Translations under genes and position numbers: made by a program
Part shown: one piece after another, positions 18,565-28,019 of the stretch
Numbering within the stretch: position 1 is the stretch's first letter
Layout: every line of letters begins with the position of its first letter
The notes under the pieces: generated by a model
The model's input: the letters and a program-made list of their open reading frames with translations, nothing else
Told to the model about the DNA's origin: nothing
Databases searched by the model: none
DNA from: Thermocaproicibacter melissae
GTDB taxonomy: Bacteria; Bacillota; Clostridia; Oscillospirales; Acutalibacteraceae
Assembly (NCBI RefSeq): GCF_024498295.1
Contig: NZ_CP101827.1
Location: forward strand, 186,001-250,000
Length of the DNA: 64,000 bases
Reading direction: 5' to 3'

Positions 18565-19296
18565 ATGGTGCGAGGCTTTTACACGCTTGCCTCCGGTATG
18601 CTGACAAAAAACAGAATTCTGAACACAGTCAGCAACAATGTGGCAAACACAAACACAACCGGCTTCAAGGCGCAGCATCTTACCCAGAAAACATTCGGGG
18701 AAATGGTTGCCAGCAGACTTGATAGCGCTTCCACCGAAATCGGCTCTTTGGCACTCGGCACAACGGTTGATGAGGCGGTTACTGACTTCACGCAGGGCTC
18801 CCTCAATTCCACCGGACGCGCGCTTGACTTCGCAATTTCCGGCGACGGATTTTTCGCCGTGCAGACCGCGGACGGTGTAGCTTACACACGCAACGGCAGC
18901 TTTAATCTGGATGCAGAGGGTTATCTGGTGCTGAACGGTGCCGGGCGCGTTCTTGGGAGAAACGGCCAGCCGATCTACCTTGGTACTGACAATATAACGA
19001 GTGATGGGGCTGGCAATCTCTATATCAACGGCGCAGCGGCAGGCAGCATCGGCGTCTTCCGCTTTCCGGATAATGCGCAGCTAACCATTGTAGGGGAAGG
19101 ATTTTTCCAAGGTGTCGGCGCGACGGCCGATCCGCAGCCGCAGGTGGTGTGGCAGTCGCTGGAAAACTCCAATACGGAAATGGCAGCCGAGCTGACCCGC
19201 GGCATGACAGCACAGCGAGGCCTTCAGAGCTGTTCACAAGCCCTCAAGATTTATGATACAGTGCTTGACAAAGCAATCGACCTTGGCAGAGTCTAA
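18565..19296 (+). CDS. flgF: Flagellar basal-body rod protein, FlgF/FlgG type (first copy)
   Basis: This is a rod protein exported by the flagellar system. The 243-residue product has the N-terminal rod motif (NTVSNNVANTNTTGFKAQ, about 20-37), the FlgF/G beta domain with the DFAISGDGFFAVQTADG segment, and the C-terminal helix (NSNTEMAAELTRGMTAQRGLQS). Two such genes in a row, here and at 19323, correspond to the FlhO/FlhP pair of Bacillus. The FlgF name is by order and similarity; FlgG is possible. Confidence 0.85.
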   Translation: MVRGFYTLASGMLTKNRILNTVSNNVANTNTTGFKAQHLTQKTFGEMVASRLDSASTEIGSLALGTTVDEAVTDFTQGSLNSTGRALDFAISGDGFFAVQTADGVAYTRNGSFNLDAEGYLVLNGAGRVLGRNGQPIYLGTDNITSDGAGNLYINGAAAGSIGVFRFPDNAQLTIVGEGFFQGVGATADPQPQVVWQSLENSNTEMAAELTRGMTAQRGLQSCSQALKIYDTVLDKAIDLGRV

Positions 19297-19322
19297 AAAC
19301 AGAAGGGAGTGTAAGATAAGGT

Positions 19323-20027
19323 ATGACCACAGGTTTTCATACTGCAACTGCCGGAATGCTATGGTCTCAGAAAGCGCTTGACGTAACCGCAAACAACATC
19401 TCGAACCTAAGCACAAGCGGATACAAAGCAGACAAAGCGTCTTTTGCCGATCTTCTCTATACCGAAGTGAAGCAGCCGGGATCAAACCCCGCATTGAAGG
19501 TTGGCCACGGCAGCAAAATCAACAAAACCGACACGGTGTTTTCTGCTGCTTCTTTAACCCAGACCAACAAGCCGCAGGATTATGCTTTACCAGATACGCG
19601 GAACTTCTTTGCGGTTCGCACACCGCAGGGGCGAATCATCTACACGCGCGGCGGCAGTTTTCAGCTTTCACGGCACGCAGACGGTTTGAATTATTTGGTG
19701 GATTCCGCCGGCAACGAGGTTCTGGATCCGAACGGAAACAGCATTGTGGTAACAAACATCCAAGAAAAGCAAAATCTCGGCGTTTTCACGTTTGCCAATC
19801 TGGATGGGCTGAAAAAAACAAGCGGCGGTTTTGAAGCAACCGCTCTTTCCGGAGAAGCGATTCGTGTTCCGGGTGCCGAAGTTCGGCAAGGGGTTCTGGA
19901 AGCTTCCTCCGCCGACATGACAACGGAAATCTCCAATATGATTATCCAAGAACGTGCTTATCAACTAAATGCTAAAATGGTGGTCATGACAGATGAAGTG
20001 ATGCAGGCAGTCAATAATCTGCGCTGA
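19323..20027 (+). CDS. flgG: Flagellar basal-body rod protein, FlgG type (second copy)
   Basis: This second rod protein has 234 residues. It shows the N-terminal motif (DVTANNISNLSTSGYKADKASF) and a C-terminal helix ending in MQAVNNLR, close to the typical FlgG end. The middle segment differs from the first copy: where others have the DFAISGDGFF segment, this one reads DYALPDTRNFFAVRTPQG. It follows the first copy after 26 bases and precedes fapA by 13. Confidence 0.85.
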   Translation: MTTGFHTATAGMLWSQKALDVTANNISNLSTSGYKADKASFADLLYTEVKQPGSNPALKVGHGSKINKTDTVFSAASLTQTNKPQDYALPDTRNFFAVRTPQGRIIYTRGGSFQLSRHADGLNYLVDSAGNEVLDPNGNSIVVTNIQEKQNLGVFTFANLDGLKKTSGGFEATALSGEAIRVPGAEVRQGVLEASSADMTTEISNMIIQERAYQLNAKMVVMTDEVMQAVNNLR

Positions 20028-20040
20028 GGAAGTGTAACGT

Positions 20041-21510
20041 ATGAGTACACTCAATAATGGACAATTCTCCAATCCGAATGCCGGCACAGACAGCTCAAAA
20101 CCGCAGTTATTTGTGCGTATTTCGGAAAACCGGCAGGAAGCCTTCGTTTGGGCGAAAAATGTCACTTTGGGGCAACAAATCCAAGAGGAAGATGTTAAAC
20201 GCGCTTTAGAAGAAAACGGTGTCGTATTTGGAATTCTGCCCGATGCCATAAAAACCTTCTGTGCAAATCCTACGCGGGAGACTCTCTGTGCACATGGAAT
20301 CCCCGCACAGAATGAGGGGAACGGAGAAATCGAATATTTTTTCCGTACCGATGAATGCTCCACCCCGAAACAGCTGGAAGACGGCACGGTCGACTACAGT
20401 AGTCTGGACATGGTACAAAGCGTGAAAAAAGGCGACCTTCTCTGCCGCATCGTTCCGCCTGAGCCGGGAAAAGACGGTACGGATGTGACAGGTAAGACGG
20501 TTCCCTACAAAAAAGGACACTTTCCCTCTCTCCCTTCCGGGCGCAACCTTACCTTCAATGAAGAACGAACGGAAGTACGCGCTGCCATTGATGGGTGCAT
20601 CGAATACCGCAAAGGCATACTCAATATTAACGATACCTTCTATGTACGCGGCAATGTAGACAGTTCCTCCGGAAACATCTCTTTTGGAGGCACGGTCGTA
20701 GTCCAAGGCGATGTGACGGCCGGCTATACGGTGAAAGCGGGCGGCGACATCAAGGTTTACGGCATGGTCATCGGGGCAACGCTTGAAGCCGGCGGCAGCA
20801 TTACGGTTTCCAAAGGCGTCAACGGAATGCTCGGCGGCTACCTAAAGGCAGGTGGCAATGTTGTTGCACGTTATTTTCAGAGTGCCAAAGTCATCAGCGG
20901 CTGCGATGTTTACGCAGACACCTTGATGAACTGCGATGTTGACGCCGGTGGCCGCATCATTATGCGCGGCCCGAACTCGTCAATAATGGGAGGAAAATGC
21001 CAGGCTGGGCACCGCATATATGCGAAGATGATTGGCACAACCAGCTATGCGCTTACTGAGCTAATCATTACGTCTCCTGACCTGAAAGACTCGCTTTCCG
21101 GCAATTTTTCGCGGGCTAACGAAATTGCTGAACTGAAGCAGAAAATCATGGCTGAAAACTTGGTTCAGCAGGACTGCGCTAGACAGCTAAAGCTGATTAG
21201 CAGCACACTCGGTTCGCGGGAACCGAGTGCTCGCACTCAGAACCTGATTAAGTCGATTACGAATCGGCAAAAGGAGTCGGAAAACGATGTGTACCGATAC
21301 TCCAAACGGATTGAAGAGTTGGAGAATGCCCCAATTGTTCCACTGTCCGAATTTAATGTTGCTGTGCTTCGCACCGCTTATCCTGGAACCAAAATCACAA
21401 TTGGTACCGTAAGCATGATGCTGAACAATAAGTATGACCACATGAAATTCTATCTGAAAGGCGATCAAATCGTCACCGGACCAATCCTTCCCTCCGACGA
21501 AGAAAACTAA
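20041..21510 (+). CDS. DUF342 / FapA family protein, flagellar assembly protein A-like
   Basis: The 489-residue product matches the DUF342 (FapA) family, common in flagellar and sporulation loci of Clostridia and of poorly defined role; Vibrio FapA affects polar flagellar assembly. The N-terminal part (about 20-190) is alpha/beta. The central part (about 195-330) is a beta-helix of Gly-rich repeats (VQGDVTAGYTVKAGGDIKV, GATLEAGGSITVSKGVNG). The C-terminal part (about 350-440) is coiled coil. Its place between rod genes and cheC supports a flagellar role. Confidence 0.82.
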   Translation: MSTLNNGQFSNPNAGTDSSKPQLFVRISENRQEAFVWAKNVTLGQQIQEEDVKRALEENGVVFGILPDAIKTFCANPTRETLCAHGIPAQNEGNGEIEYFFRTDECSTPKQLEDGTVDYSSLDMVQSVKKGDLLCRIVPPEPGKDGTDVTGKTVPYKKGHFPSLPSGRNLTFNEERTEVRAAIDGCIEYRKGILNINDTFYVRGNVDSSSGNISFGGTVVVQGDVTAGYTVKAGGDIKVYGMVIGATLEAGGSITVSKGVNGMLGGYLKAGGNVVARYFQSAKVISGCDVYADTLMNCDVDAGGRIIMRGPNSSIMGGKCQAGHRIYAKMIGTTSYALTELIITSPDLKDSLSGNFSRANEIAELKQKIMAENLVQQDCARQLKLISSTLGSREPSARTQNLIKSITNRQKESENDVYRYSKRIEELENAPIVPLSEFNVAVLRTAYPGTKITIGTVSMMLNNKYDHMKFYLKGDQIVTGPILPSDEEN

Positions 21511-21558
21511 GGAGCACTCTTTCGGAGATTTTATCCGGCAATTATTGAAGGTGTGAAA

Positions 21559-22182
21559 ATGTCAATTAAAGATTTCAGTCAGCTCAATGATATGCACATC
21601 GATGTTTTGCGCGAAATCGGGAACATCGGTGCCGGCAATGCAGCCACTTCCCTGGCAAATATGCTGAACAGGCAGATTGAAATGAGAACGCCTGTTGTGC
21701 GCATAATGGACATTCAAGATGTGGACAAAGCGATGGGTGGGCCGGAAACACCAGTCGTTGCGATCTTGGTGGAATTGTTTGGCGATATTCACGGCATCAT
21801 GATGTTTGTGGCAGGGCAGAAGTTCACCAAGACGATGCTCGGAAGCCTTTTGGGATGTGAAGACGCAGACTGCATGCATCTGACCGAGATGCAAAGCTCT
21901 GCACTTTCCGAAATAGGCAACATCATGATCGGTTCTTATGTTTCCGCCATTTCTTCCCTTGCGAACCTAAAAATCAACATGTCCGTTCCGGGTGTTACAG
22001 CCGACATGGTCGGCTCTCTGCTTACGGTGCCCGCAGCGGAAATGGGAGCGGATGCCGACAAAATCATCTTCGTGGAAGATGATTTTGAGAATGAACAGGA
22101 TGTCATCACCGCGAACATGATGCTGATTCCTAGTCTAGACTCTCTGAGTACTCTGATGAATGGGCTGGGGATAGCATTATGA
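21559..22182 (+). CDS. cheC: CheY-P phosphatase CheC
   Basis: CheC removes phosphate from CheY and, with CheD, forms a feedback loop in adaptation. The 207-residue product has the two phosphatase motifs (EIGNIGAGNAATSLAN near 19-34 and EIGNIMIGSYVSAISS near 118-133), each with the ExxN residues. ATG 21559 is chosen because AAGGTG lies 5 bases upstream; a GTG at 21553 is two codons earlier. Its last bases overlap the cheD start as ATGA. Confidence 0.94.
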   Translation: MSIKDFSQLNDMHIDVLREIGNIGAGNAATSLANMLNRQIEMRTPVVRIMDIQDVDKAMGGPETPVVAILVELFGDIHGIMMFVAGQKFTKTMLGSLLGCEDADCMHLTEMQSSALSEIGNIMIGSYVSAISSLANLKINMSVPGVTADMVGSLLTVPAAEMGADADKIIFVEDDFENEQDVITANMMLIPSLDSLSTLMNGLGIAL

Positions 22183-22664
22183 ACAATTTAATTGTAGTAG
22201 GTATTGCGGAGATGCAGGTTGCTGAATCTCCTACTTGTTTTGTTACCTATGCACTTGGCTCCTGCGTAGGCATTTGTCTTTATGACCCGGTTCGTAAGGT
22301 CGGCGGCCTCGGCCATATTCTCTTGCCAAATTATCCCCATGAACACCCGAACGAAAAGCTCCACCGCTACGCTGACACCTGCATCCCGGAAATGGTGAAA
22401 GAAATGGAGAAAATGGGATGCGTGCGCAGTAGGATTACAGCAAAAATCGCCGGCGGTGCAAAAATGTTTAACATTGCAAGCGACAGTGCTTTTGGCAACA
22501 TCGGTGCCAGAAATGTAGATGCAGTAAAAACTACTCTACAAAATCTTCAGGTCCGTATCGTTGCGCAAGATACGGGCCTGAATTATGGTAGAACTGTTTT
22601 CTTCTATACGGAAGACGGCACCATGGTTGTGAAATCCTGCACCATGGGTTCCAAAACCTTTTAA
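22179..22664 (+). CDS. cheD: Chemoreceptor glutamine deamidase CheD
   Basis: CheD deamidates receptor glutamines and stimulates CheC. The 161-residue protein has the catalytic residues in the expected pattern: T23, C29 (TYALGSCVGIC) and H46 (GGLGHILLP). It is translationally coupled to cheC by a 4-base overlap. The stop codon overlaps by 4 bases, tail to tail, with the last gene of the opposite-strand fliD operon; no terminator is visible between them. Confidence 0.95.
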   Translation: MNNLIVVGIAEMQVAESPTCFVTYALGSCVGICLYDPVRKVGGLGHILLPNYPHEHPNEKLHRYADTCIPEMVKEMEKMGCVRSRITAKIAGGAKMFNIASDSAFGNIGARNVDAVKTTLQNLQVRIVAQDTGLNYGRTVFFYTEDGTMVVKSCTMGSKTF

Positions 22665-23116
22665 TATATTCTGCGGTTGCTTTTGGGCAAAGGCTCTTGA
22701 AGTTCCCGCAGCCGGGCTTGAATGCGGTTACATTCCGCCTCAAGCCTGCTTCGGGCTTCACGGTCAAGCGCAAGGATTTTCTGCAGCACTTCGTTTTCTT
22801 TCTGAGCAAGCTCGCAAAGCTTCTTTTCCTCTTCTGTGCATTCCGTTTGCGGCAGCTTTCCCGCAACGATTTTTTTCATTCGCTCGCATTGTTCCGGTGG
22901 AAATTCACGGCAGACGGCGTCAATCATGGCGTTGCATTTTTTCAGCCGATCAATATAAACCTGACGTTTGTCAACGAGCGTGCCGATGTCAACCATCTGC
23001 TGGCGGCTCTGCACCTCAATTTCCTTGGTCAGGTTCAAAATATGGTTGAGCAGAATCAACCTCTGCTCCATACACTCCGGAAGAAATCTTCCGGGGTTTT
23101 TTTTGTTCTCTGTCAC
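22661..23116 (-). CDS. FliT/FlgN-like flagellar chaperone (by position)
   Basis: I do not recognise the family firmly from sequence. The 151-residue product is mostly charged helices with predicted coiled coil (about 18-135), like FliT and FlgN chaperones, and has no membrane segment. It is the third gene of a fliD-fliS-X operon, where Bacillus has fliT, the FliD chaperone. GTG 23116 overlaps the fliS stop codon (GTGA), indicating coupling. A FlgN-like role is the alternative. The 3' end runs 4 bases into the end of cheD on the other strand. Confidence 0.65.
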   Translation of the reverse strand: MTENKKNPGRFLPECMEQRLILLNHILNLTKEIEVQSRQQMVDIGTLVDKRQVYIDRLKKCNAMIDAVCREFPPEQCERMKKIVAGKLPQTECTEEEKKLCELAQKENEVLQKILALDREARSRLEAECNRIQARLRELQEPLPKSNRRIY

Positions 23117-23529
23117 GTTGTATGCCCCGGAAGCGGATTTGAATTGCTGCCATGTGTGTGCAGAGATTTTTCCGCTTCACTCCATGCTTCCCGCAGTTCT
23201 GCCAGCTTAGGAATAATCGCGTCGATTCGGGAAGCATCGCCCGTCGCTTCCGTAATGACGATTTGGCCAATCATGTAAGAATAAATGGCTTTTAACCGCT
23301 TGGAAATATCGTACTTTTCATCGAGGACTACAACGAGGTAATTCAGGATGTTCCGGCACTTTTTCATGCATTTCTGAGCTGTTTGGGTGTCTCCCTTGCC
23401 TATCAGCATGGAAGCATACTTCAGGTTCTTAATCACCTCATCGTAAAGCACCACAATTTGCTCCCCGCGGGACATTGTGTTGACAGCCTGTTCCTGGTAC
23501 TTTTGAATCAAACTCCCGTTTCCGTACAT
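23113..23529 (-). CDS. fliS: Flagellin-specific chaperone FliS
   Basis: FliS binds flagellin C-termini in the cytoplasm and keeps them export-ready. The 138-residue product shows typical FliS sequence (YQEQAVNTMSRGEQIVVLYDEVIKNL near 9-34 and a helical bundle). ATG 23529 is best, 8 bases after GGAGG; an in-frame ATG two codons upstream sits too close to that site. No flagellin gene occurs in the window, so its client is coded elsewhere. Confidence 0.95.
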   Translation of the reverse strand: MYGNGSLIQKYQEQAVNTMSRGEQIVVLYDEVIKNLKYASMLIGKGDTQTAQKCMKKCRNILNYLVVVLDEKYDISKRLKAIYSYMIGQIVITEATGDASRIDAIIPKLAELREAWSEAEKSLHTHGSNSNPLPGHTT

Positions 23530-23565
23530 TTTCATTTCCTCCGGTCTATCAATTTAATTCAGAGG

Positions 23566-25905
23566 TCAGCTGGTTCCTAAGCCCATGTTCGAGATATAAT
23601 CAAACTGAGTAACAAGTCTTGAAAGGATATTCTCCATTCGGGTAAATTCCCTCTGTAAACGGTTCCGCTCATTTGTGAGCTGTGTCTGCAACTCTTTGAT
23701 ATTCTTCTGGTATTGGTTGATTTGACTTGCGAACTGGCTGTTATCCACACCGATCAGCGTGCTGCTGCCGGCCACGTCAACCAGAATGCCGCTGTTGCCG
23801 TAAACACCGATATACTTTGTAACGACATCCCTTAGGCGCTGCGCCACGCCGTCTGCATTTGTGGACTCGTCTTTACCGTCTGAATTTGTGAAAAGCTGTT
23901 CCACTTGGCTCAAGTTGTTTTTCAGCGCGTCCTTCAGCTTTGTTTCGTCAATGACGAGCTTACCGCCTGAAGTATAGTCATAAGCCTGGGTGGAAATGCC
24001 GATATCCGCCAAAGACATCCCCACAGAAGTAACGATGGTTTCCATTGCGTTGCGCAGGTCGTTCTGCAGCTGGCTGAGCTGGGGATCAGCGAACAACAGA
24101 CCTTGTTTTGCTTTTTTCTGCCACTGCTCGATTTCCGCGTCCGTCATTTCTTTCTTTTGCTCATCGGTCAGCGGCTCGTAGGTTTTTCCGCCGCCGTTGC
24201 GCGTGCTATGTGAAGCCGGCATTTCTGTGACGTACGTGTTTATCGTAGTGATAATTTTATTATAGGTCTCCACAAATGTGGAGATTTTTTCGTAGAGATC
24301 TTCGGAGTTGTCAGCCGCGGAAAAAGTCACCGCGCTGTCCGTCGTGCCGGTTACGGTCATTGTAACGCCGTCGAGCGTAAAGCTATTGGTTCCGCGTATA
24401 ATATGGGTAGGCGTTCCACCCAGCGTGACATCCATCTCGAGGTCCTGCCCGCTCGTGAACGAAGGGTTGCTGCCAAACAAAGCTGCCACGAGATTGCCGC
24501 CGCCCTCATTGTCATGGATGTCGATGGTTTCCTGTGAGCCGGTATTATCGGAAACAATGCGGAAGCGATTGAGTGTCTGCGAATAACTGATGGTTACATT
24601 TACGTCGTTATCGTTGTTGATAGTATTGATAATCGTGTTGAGCTCCGTATCCTCGTTGAACGTAAAGGATTTTCCATTGATCGTAAAGGAATAAACCTTT
24701 TTATCATTCTCATCCACAGCTTCGGTGGAGAGGGTAGTTTGAAGTTCTCCTTTAAGCTCACTGAGCTTCTTGTCGAGTTCAAGGCGGTTCGTCTCTCCGG
24801 AGCGGATATGAAGCAAGCCATCCGTCCCAAGCACTCCGCTTGAGCTGGCGGATACAAATGTCAGCACGGAAGAACTGTCGTCCACAGAAAATCTGAGTAT
24901 TCCGCTGTCATCATAGTTCACTTTTACCTTATTCTCGTTGTGAGCATTCACGCCGAAAGCATCGCGAAATTTGCTCTGTAAATACGATGCCAGGGATTCG
25001 ACATCTTTATATTGCTCCACTTCACTTTGGTTGAAGGAGATTGTTTTGGTAAGGCCATCCAGCTGCACGGTTAAGGAGGTTCCGGCAAGCTGACTGCCGA
25101 TGTATGCTATACTCTTCTTGACGGGGCCGTTCAGCGTATAGCTGTCGCCTGTTTTCGTCAAGCCGAGTCCGTCGATAAAATTCTGAGAAGCTCCGGTGAT
25201 TTTGGTAGAATCATCGGTAGCTGTCATGGTAATGCAACCATCGCTCACAGCAAACGAAATCTTTCCTGTAAGGCCGGCTTTCTTCACCTGGTTGTTCAGA
25301 TTATCTGCGAGCTTCTGAAGGAAGGAGGAGTCGGAAATTATTTCATCGGCGCTGTCGGGAATCGCAAGATTGCTGCCGAGGGAAATGGTATATAAAGTTC
25401 CTCCTACTTCCACATTGAGGTAAGAAGAAGAAGCAATGGTGTTTTTCAATGGCGACATCGTATGAATATCCGGCACAGATACATCGGAACCGGTTAAAAC
25501 TGCGGGTTTTGCAATCTTCGTGATGCTGTTTATCACCACATTTCCAGCATCCGCCGCATCTCCCGTTGCCGTAACGACACTGGAATTCGAGCTGACAAGC
25601 TGTTCCGCATCAAAGAACCTCTTGCTCATCAGGTTTGTGGAGGATTTTGTTGAGTAAGACAGGTAATTATCCGAAAAACTCTGCAGCAGGTCTTCAATCT
25701 CATGGTACATTTCCTGCTTCCATTCAACCTTCTGCTGGAGCTGCTGCTGTTTTGCAATTTTTTCGGACGTTTTGGCAGTCAGCGCTTTAATCAGATTTTG
25801 AGTATCCAGACCCGAAGCAAATTCCGAACCGTTTAAGCGCGTGGTGCCATCCATTGTATAAAAAGAAGGAATCGACGATGAGGTCGATGTTGTTGATGTA
25901 CTCAT
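23566..25905 (-). CDS. fliD: Flagellar filament cap protein FliD
   Basis: FliD caps the filament tip and promotes flagellin polymerisation. The product has 779 residues, on the long side for the family. It has the FliD N-terminal domain (GLDTQNLIKALTAKTSEKIAKQ near 32-53) and the C-terminal domain (about 560-775, ending in coiled coil RNRLQREFTRMENILSRLV). The long variable middle may be exposed beta domains. Start ATG 25905 follows GGAGG with 7-base spacing; an upstream ATG at 25923 lacks a site. A SigD promoter lies 62 bases upstream. Confidence 0.94.
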   Translation of the reverse strand: MSTSTTSTSSSIPSFYTMDGTTRLNGSEFASGLDTQNLIKALTAKTSEKIAKQQQLQQKVEWKQEMYHEIEDLLQSFSDNYLSYSTKSSTNLMSKRFFDAEQLVSSNSSVVTATGDAADAGNVVINSITKIAKPAVLTGSDVSVPDIHTMSPLKNTIASSSYLNVEVGGTLYTISLGSNLAIPDSADEIISDSSFLQKLADNLNNQVKKAGLTGKISFAVSDGCITMTATDDSTKITGASQNFIDGLGLTKTGDSYTLNGPVKKSIAYIGSQLAGTSLTVQLDGLTKTISFNQSEVEQYKDVESLASYLQSKFRDAFGVNAHNENKVKVNYDDSGILRFSVDDSSSVLTFVSASSSGVLGTDGLLHIRSGETNRLELDKKLSELKGELQTTLSTEAVDENDKKVYSFTINGKSFTFNEDTELNTIINTINNDNDVNVTISYSQTLNRFRIVSDNTGSQETIDIHDNEGGGNLVAALFGSNPSFTSGQDLEMDVTLGGTPTHIIRGTNSFTLDGVTMTVTGTTDSAVTFSAADNSEDLYEKISTFVETYNKIITTINTYVTEMPASHSTRNGGGKTYEPLTDEQKKEMTDAEIEQWQKKAKQGLLFADPQLSQLQNDLRNAMETIVTSVGMSLADIGISTQAYDYTSGGKLVIDETKLKDALKNNLSQVEQLFTNSDGKDESTNADGVAQRLRDVVTKYIGVYGNSGILVDVAGSSTLIGVDNSQFASQINQYQKNIKELQTQLTNERNRLQREFTRMENILSRLVTQFDYISNMGLGTS

Positions 25906-25966
25906 GCAGCATCCTCCATTCATATTGAAAAGTTAACTTATCTCAACTCTGTAAAATCTACTTAGT

Positions 25967-25993
25967 ATATCGGCTTTTTTCCTCTTTTGTTTA
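25967..25993 (-). promoter_or_regulatory. SigD-type promoter of fliD operon
   Basis: On the minus strand, TAAA (25993-25990), 15 bases, then GCCGATAT (25974-25967) matches the Bacillus SigD consensus TAAA-N15-GCCGATAT at every position of both boxes. It lies just upstream of fliD-fliS-fliT-like. Confidence 0.88.
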
Positions 25994-26002
25994 GCTTCCG
26001 CG

Positions 26003-26040
26003 CAAAAAAGCACCTTCCGAGGATATCCCCGGAAGGTGCC
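26003..26040 (-). terminator. Intrinsic terminator after mcp
   Basis: On the minus strand a 10-bp perfect stem (arms 26039-26030 and 26019-26010, GCACCTTCCG) with a 10-base loop is followed by a run of six T (26009-26004). It ends the cheW-pilZ-cheW-mcp operon 22 bases after the mcp stop and insulates the fliD promoter just beyond. Confidence 0.9.
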
Positions 26041-26061
26041 TGTTACATAATTTCATAGATA

Positions 26062-27438
26062 TTAGACGTATTTATCGTCGGTAACTTCAGACGAAACTGC
26101 TGCTTTTGCCTGAGGCTCCTTGGTTTCAGGTTTTTCAGCAGGTTTCTCTTTCGCCTCTTCTTTCTGTTTTGTCTCTACCATCTTAATGGAAGCAAGAGCA
26201 GTCTTGAGAACCTTAGCCTGCGCTGCAAGCTCTTGGCTTGCGGCCGCGCTCTGTTCTGCCGTAGCCGAGTTCGTTTGAACCACCGCAGAAATCTGCTGCA
26301 GACCCTGGGTAATCTGGCCGATAGAAGCAGCCTGCTGGTTTGAAGCGCTGGCGATTTCGTTCACCAGTTTATTGGAAACGTCGGAAGCCTCTTCCACTTC
26401 TTTCAGGGTCTTCTCAGCAATCTGTGCAATCTTCTGTCCTTCTTCAACCGCCTGGATTGCCTGTTCAATCAGTTGCGTTGTATCCTTTGCAGCTTCTGCA
26501 CTCTTGCTTGCAAGGTTACGGACTTCATCGGCAACAACAGCAAAGCCTTTGCCTGCCGCACCGGCGCGTGCCGCTTCTACTGCGGCATTCAAAGCAAGGA
26601 TGTTGGTCTGGAAGGCGATGTCGTCGATGGTCTTGATGATTTTGCTGATCTTATTGGAAGCATCGCTGATCTCGCCCATTGCCCGAATCATGTCCTGCAT
26701 GTTCTGGCTTGCTTCGGTAATCTTCTGCTCAGCAAGGGATGAAGCTTGGTCGGCATTTGCCGCGTTGGAGGCATTGTTGCGGGCGTGGGTTGAAATCTCG
26801 CTCACGGTCGCAGAAAGCTCCTGAATGGCGCTTGCCTGCTCCGTAGCGCCCTGAGCCAGTGCCTGAGAGGCACTTGCAACCTGTTCCGAACTGCTTGCCG
26901 TCTGCTCCGCGGCGGCCTTGATGCGCGTGAACACATCGTTCATGCGAGCCTTCATCGTTTCGACCGCTTCGCCAATGGCCTTCCAGTCGCCGATGAGGTC
27001 AGCCTTCAAGCTTACGGTCAAATCGCCCTCTGACATTTTCTTGAACACATTGACAAGATCTGCCGATATGTTATTGAGCTGATTGGAGAAATCAATCAGA
27101 GCGTTGATTGTTTCGTCCTCTGAGTTTGTCTCTGTGTCAATAAAATCAAACTGACCCTGCTTGAGTTCCTGAATATCCTCGGCAATTTTCTTTACATAGG
27201 TAGATTGCCTTTTAACGAATCTTGCCAGGAAGAAAATTCCCAGTGCTAAAACAACAATTAGATAGACTAAAGACACAATAGACGCATTAGCAAAGAACTT
27301 GCCGAGTTGTTCCGGGTTGCCTCCCATTGTAAAAGAACAGACAACCAAAGCTACCAAAGGCAGCAGCATCAGCACAACCAAAAAGATTCCAAAGAATAAA
27401 AATTTTTTAATCTCGCGTTTGTTTTTCTTATTGTTCAT
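26062..27438 (-). CDS. Methyl-accepting chemotaxis protein without extracellular sensor
   Basis: The 458-residue product has two membrane segments close together near the N-terminus (about 13-35 and 46-67) with only about ten residues between them, so there is no extracellular ligand domain. It has a HAMP-like stretch (about 68-160) and the full signalling hairpin with the conserved tip ([20 protein letters not shown]). The tail is Lys/Glu/Pro-rich, with no NWETF-type tether. ATG 27438 is preferred; TTG 27447 is an in-frame alternative. It probably reads a membrane or cytoplasmic signal. Confidence 0.93.
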   Translation of the reverse strand: MNNKKNKREIKKFLFFGIFLVVLMLLPLVALVVCSFTMGGNPEQLGKFFANASIVSLVYLIVVLALGIFFLARFVKRQSTYVKKIAEDIQELKQGQFDFIDTETNSEDETINALIDFSNQLNNISADLVNVFKKMSEGDLTVSLKADLIGDWKAIGEAVETMKARMNDVFTRIKAAAEQTASSSEQVASASQALAQGATEQASAIQELSATVSEISTHARNNASNAANADQASSLAEQKITEASQNMQDMIRAMGEISDASNKISKIIKTIDDIAFQTNILALNAAVEAARAGAAGKGFAVVADEVRNLASKSAEAAKDTTQLIEQAIQAVEEGQKIAQIAEKTLKEVEEASDVSNKLVNEIASASNQQAASIGQITQGLQQISAVVQTNSATAEQSAAASQELAAQAKVLKTALASIKMVETKQKEEAKEKPAEKPETKEPQAKAAVSSEVTDDKYV

Positions 27439-27465
27439 AATCCTCAATACTCCTCTTCCTGAATT

Positions 27466-27996
27466 TCAGTTTTCAGAATCATCTTTCTCTTCCTGAAGCG
27501 CTGTTTCCGTCACCTGCTTAAATTCACTCTCCGTCAGGATTTTGGAAAGGTCGAGGATCAGGACTACCTTATCGTTCACCTGCCCGATACCAGTCAGATA
27601 ATGGTTGGTAACTTCTTTCGAGACTCTTGGTGCGGGGGTAATGTCCTCTGGGTCGATGGTAGTAACCTGATCGACCGTGTCAACAATAAACCCCATGTAG
27701 GTATCCTGGATGTTTGTTACAATAATGCAGGTATTGTCGGTGTACTCAACTTCCGGCTTCTTGAGACGGATTCTCATGTCAATCACCGGAATGATGTTAC
27801 CACGCAGATTGATGACTCCCTTTGCATAGTTCGGGAAATCGGGAAGGGGAGTAATCTCCTGCATGCTGATAATCTGAACGACATCGGAGATAGGAATTCC
27901 ATAAAGCTCGCTGGCCGTCCAGAATGTTAGGTACCTCTGTTCTCCTTCTGCAGATTTCTGCTCTTGGGTTTCTTCTATCATTTCCGGCTGTTCCAA
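27466..27996 (-). CDS. cheW: Chemotaxis coupling protein CheW (copy 1)
   Basis: CheW links receptors to CheA. The 176-residue product is one CheW (SH3-like) domain, with conserved KGVINLRGNIIPVIDMR near 59-75 and LILDLSKIL near 144-152, plus short acidic ends. It lies between the PilZ gene and mcp in the same SigD operon. A second CheW is coded at 28767-29342. Confidence 0.94.
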   Translation of the reverse strand: MEQPEMIEETQEQKSAEGEQRYLTFWTASELYGIPISDVVQIISMQEITPLPDFPNYAKGVINLRGNIIPVIDMRIRLKKPEVEYTDNTCIIVTNIQDTYMGFIVDTVDQVTTIDPEDITPAPRVSKEVTNHYLTGIGQVNDKVVLILDLSKILTESEFKQVTETALQEEKDDSEN

Positions 27997-28019
27997 TTCT
28001 TTTCACCTCATTTGTTATT

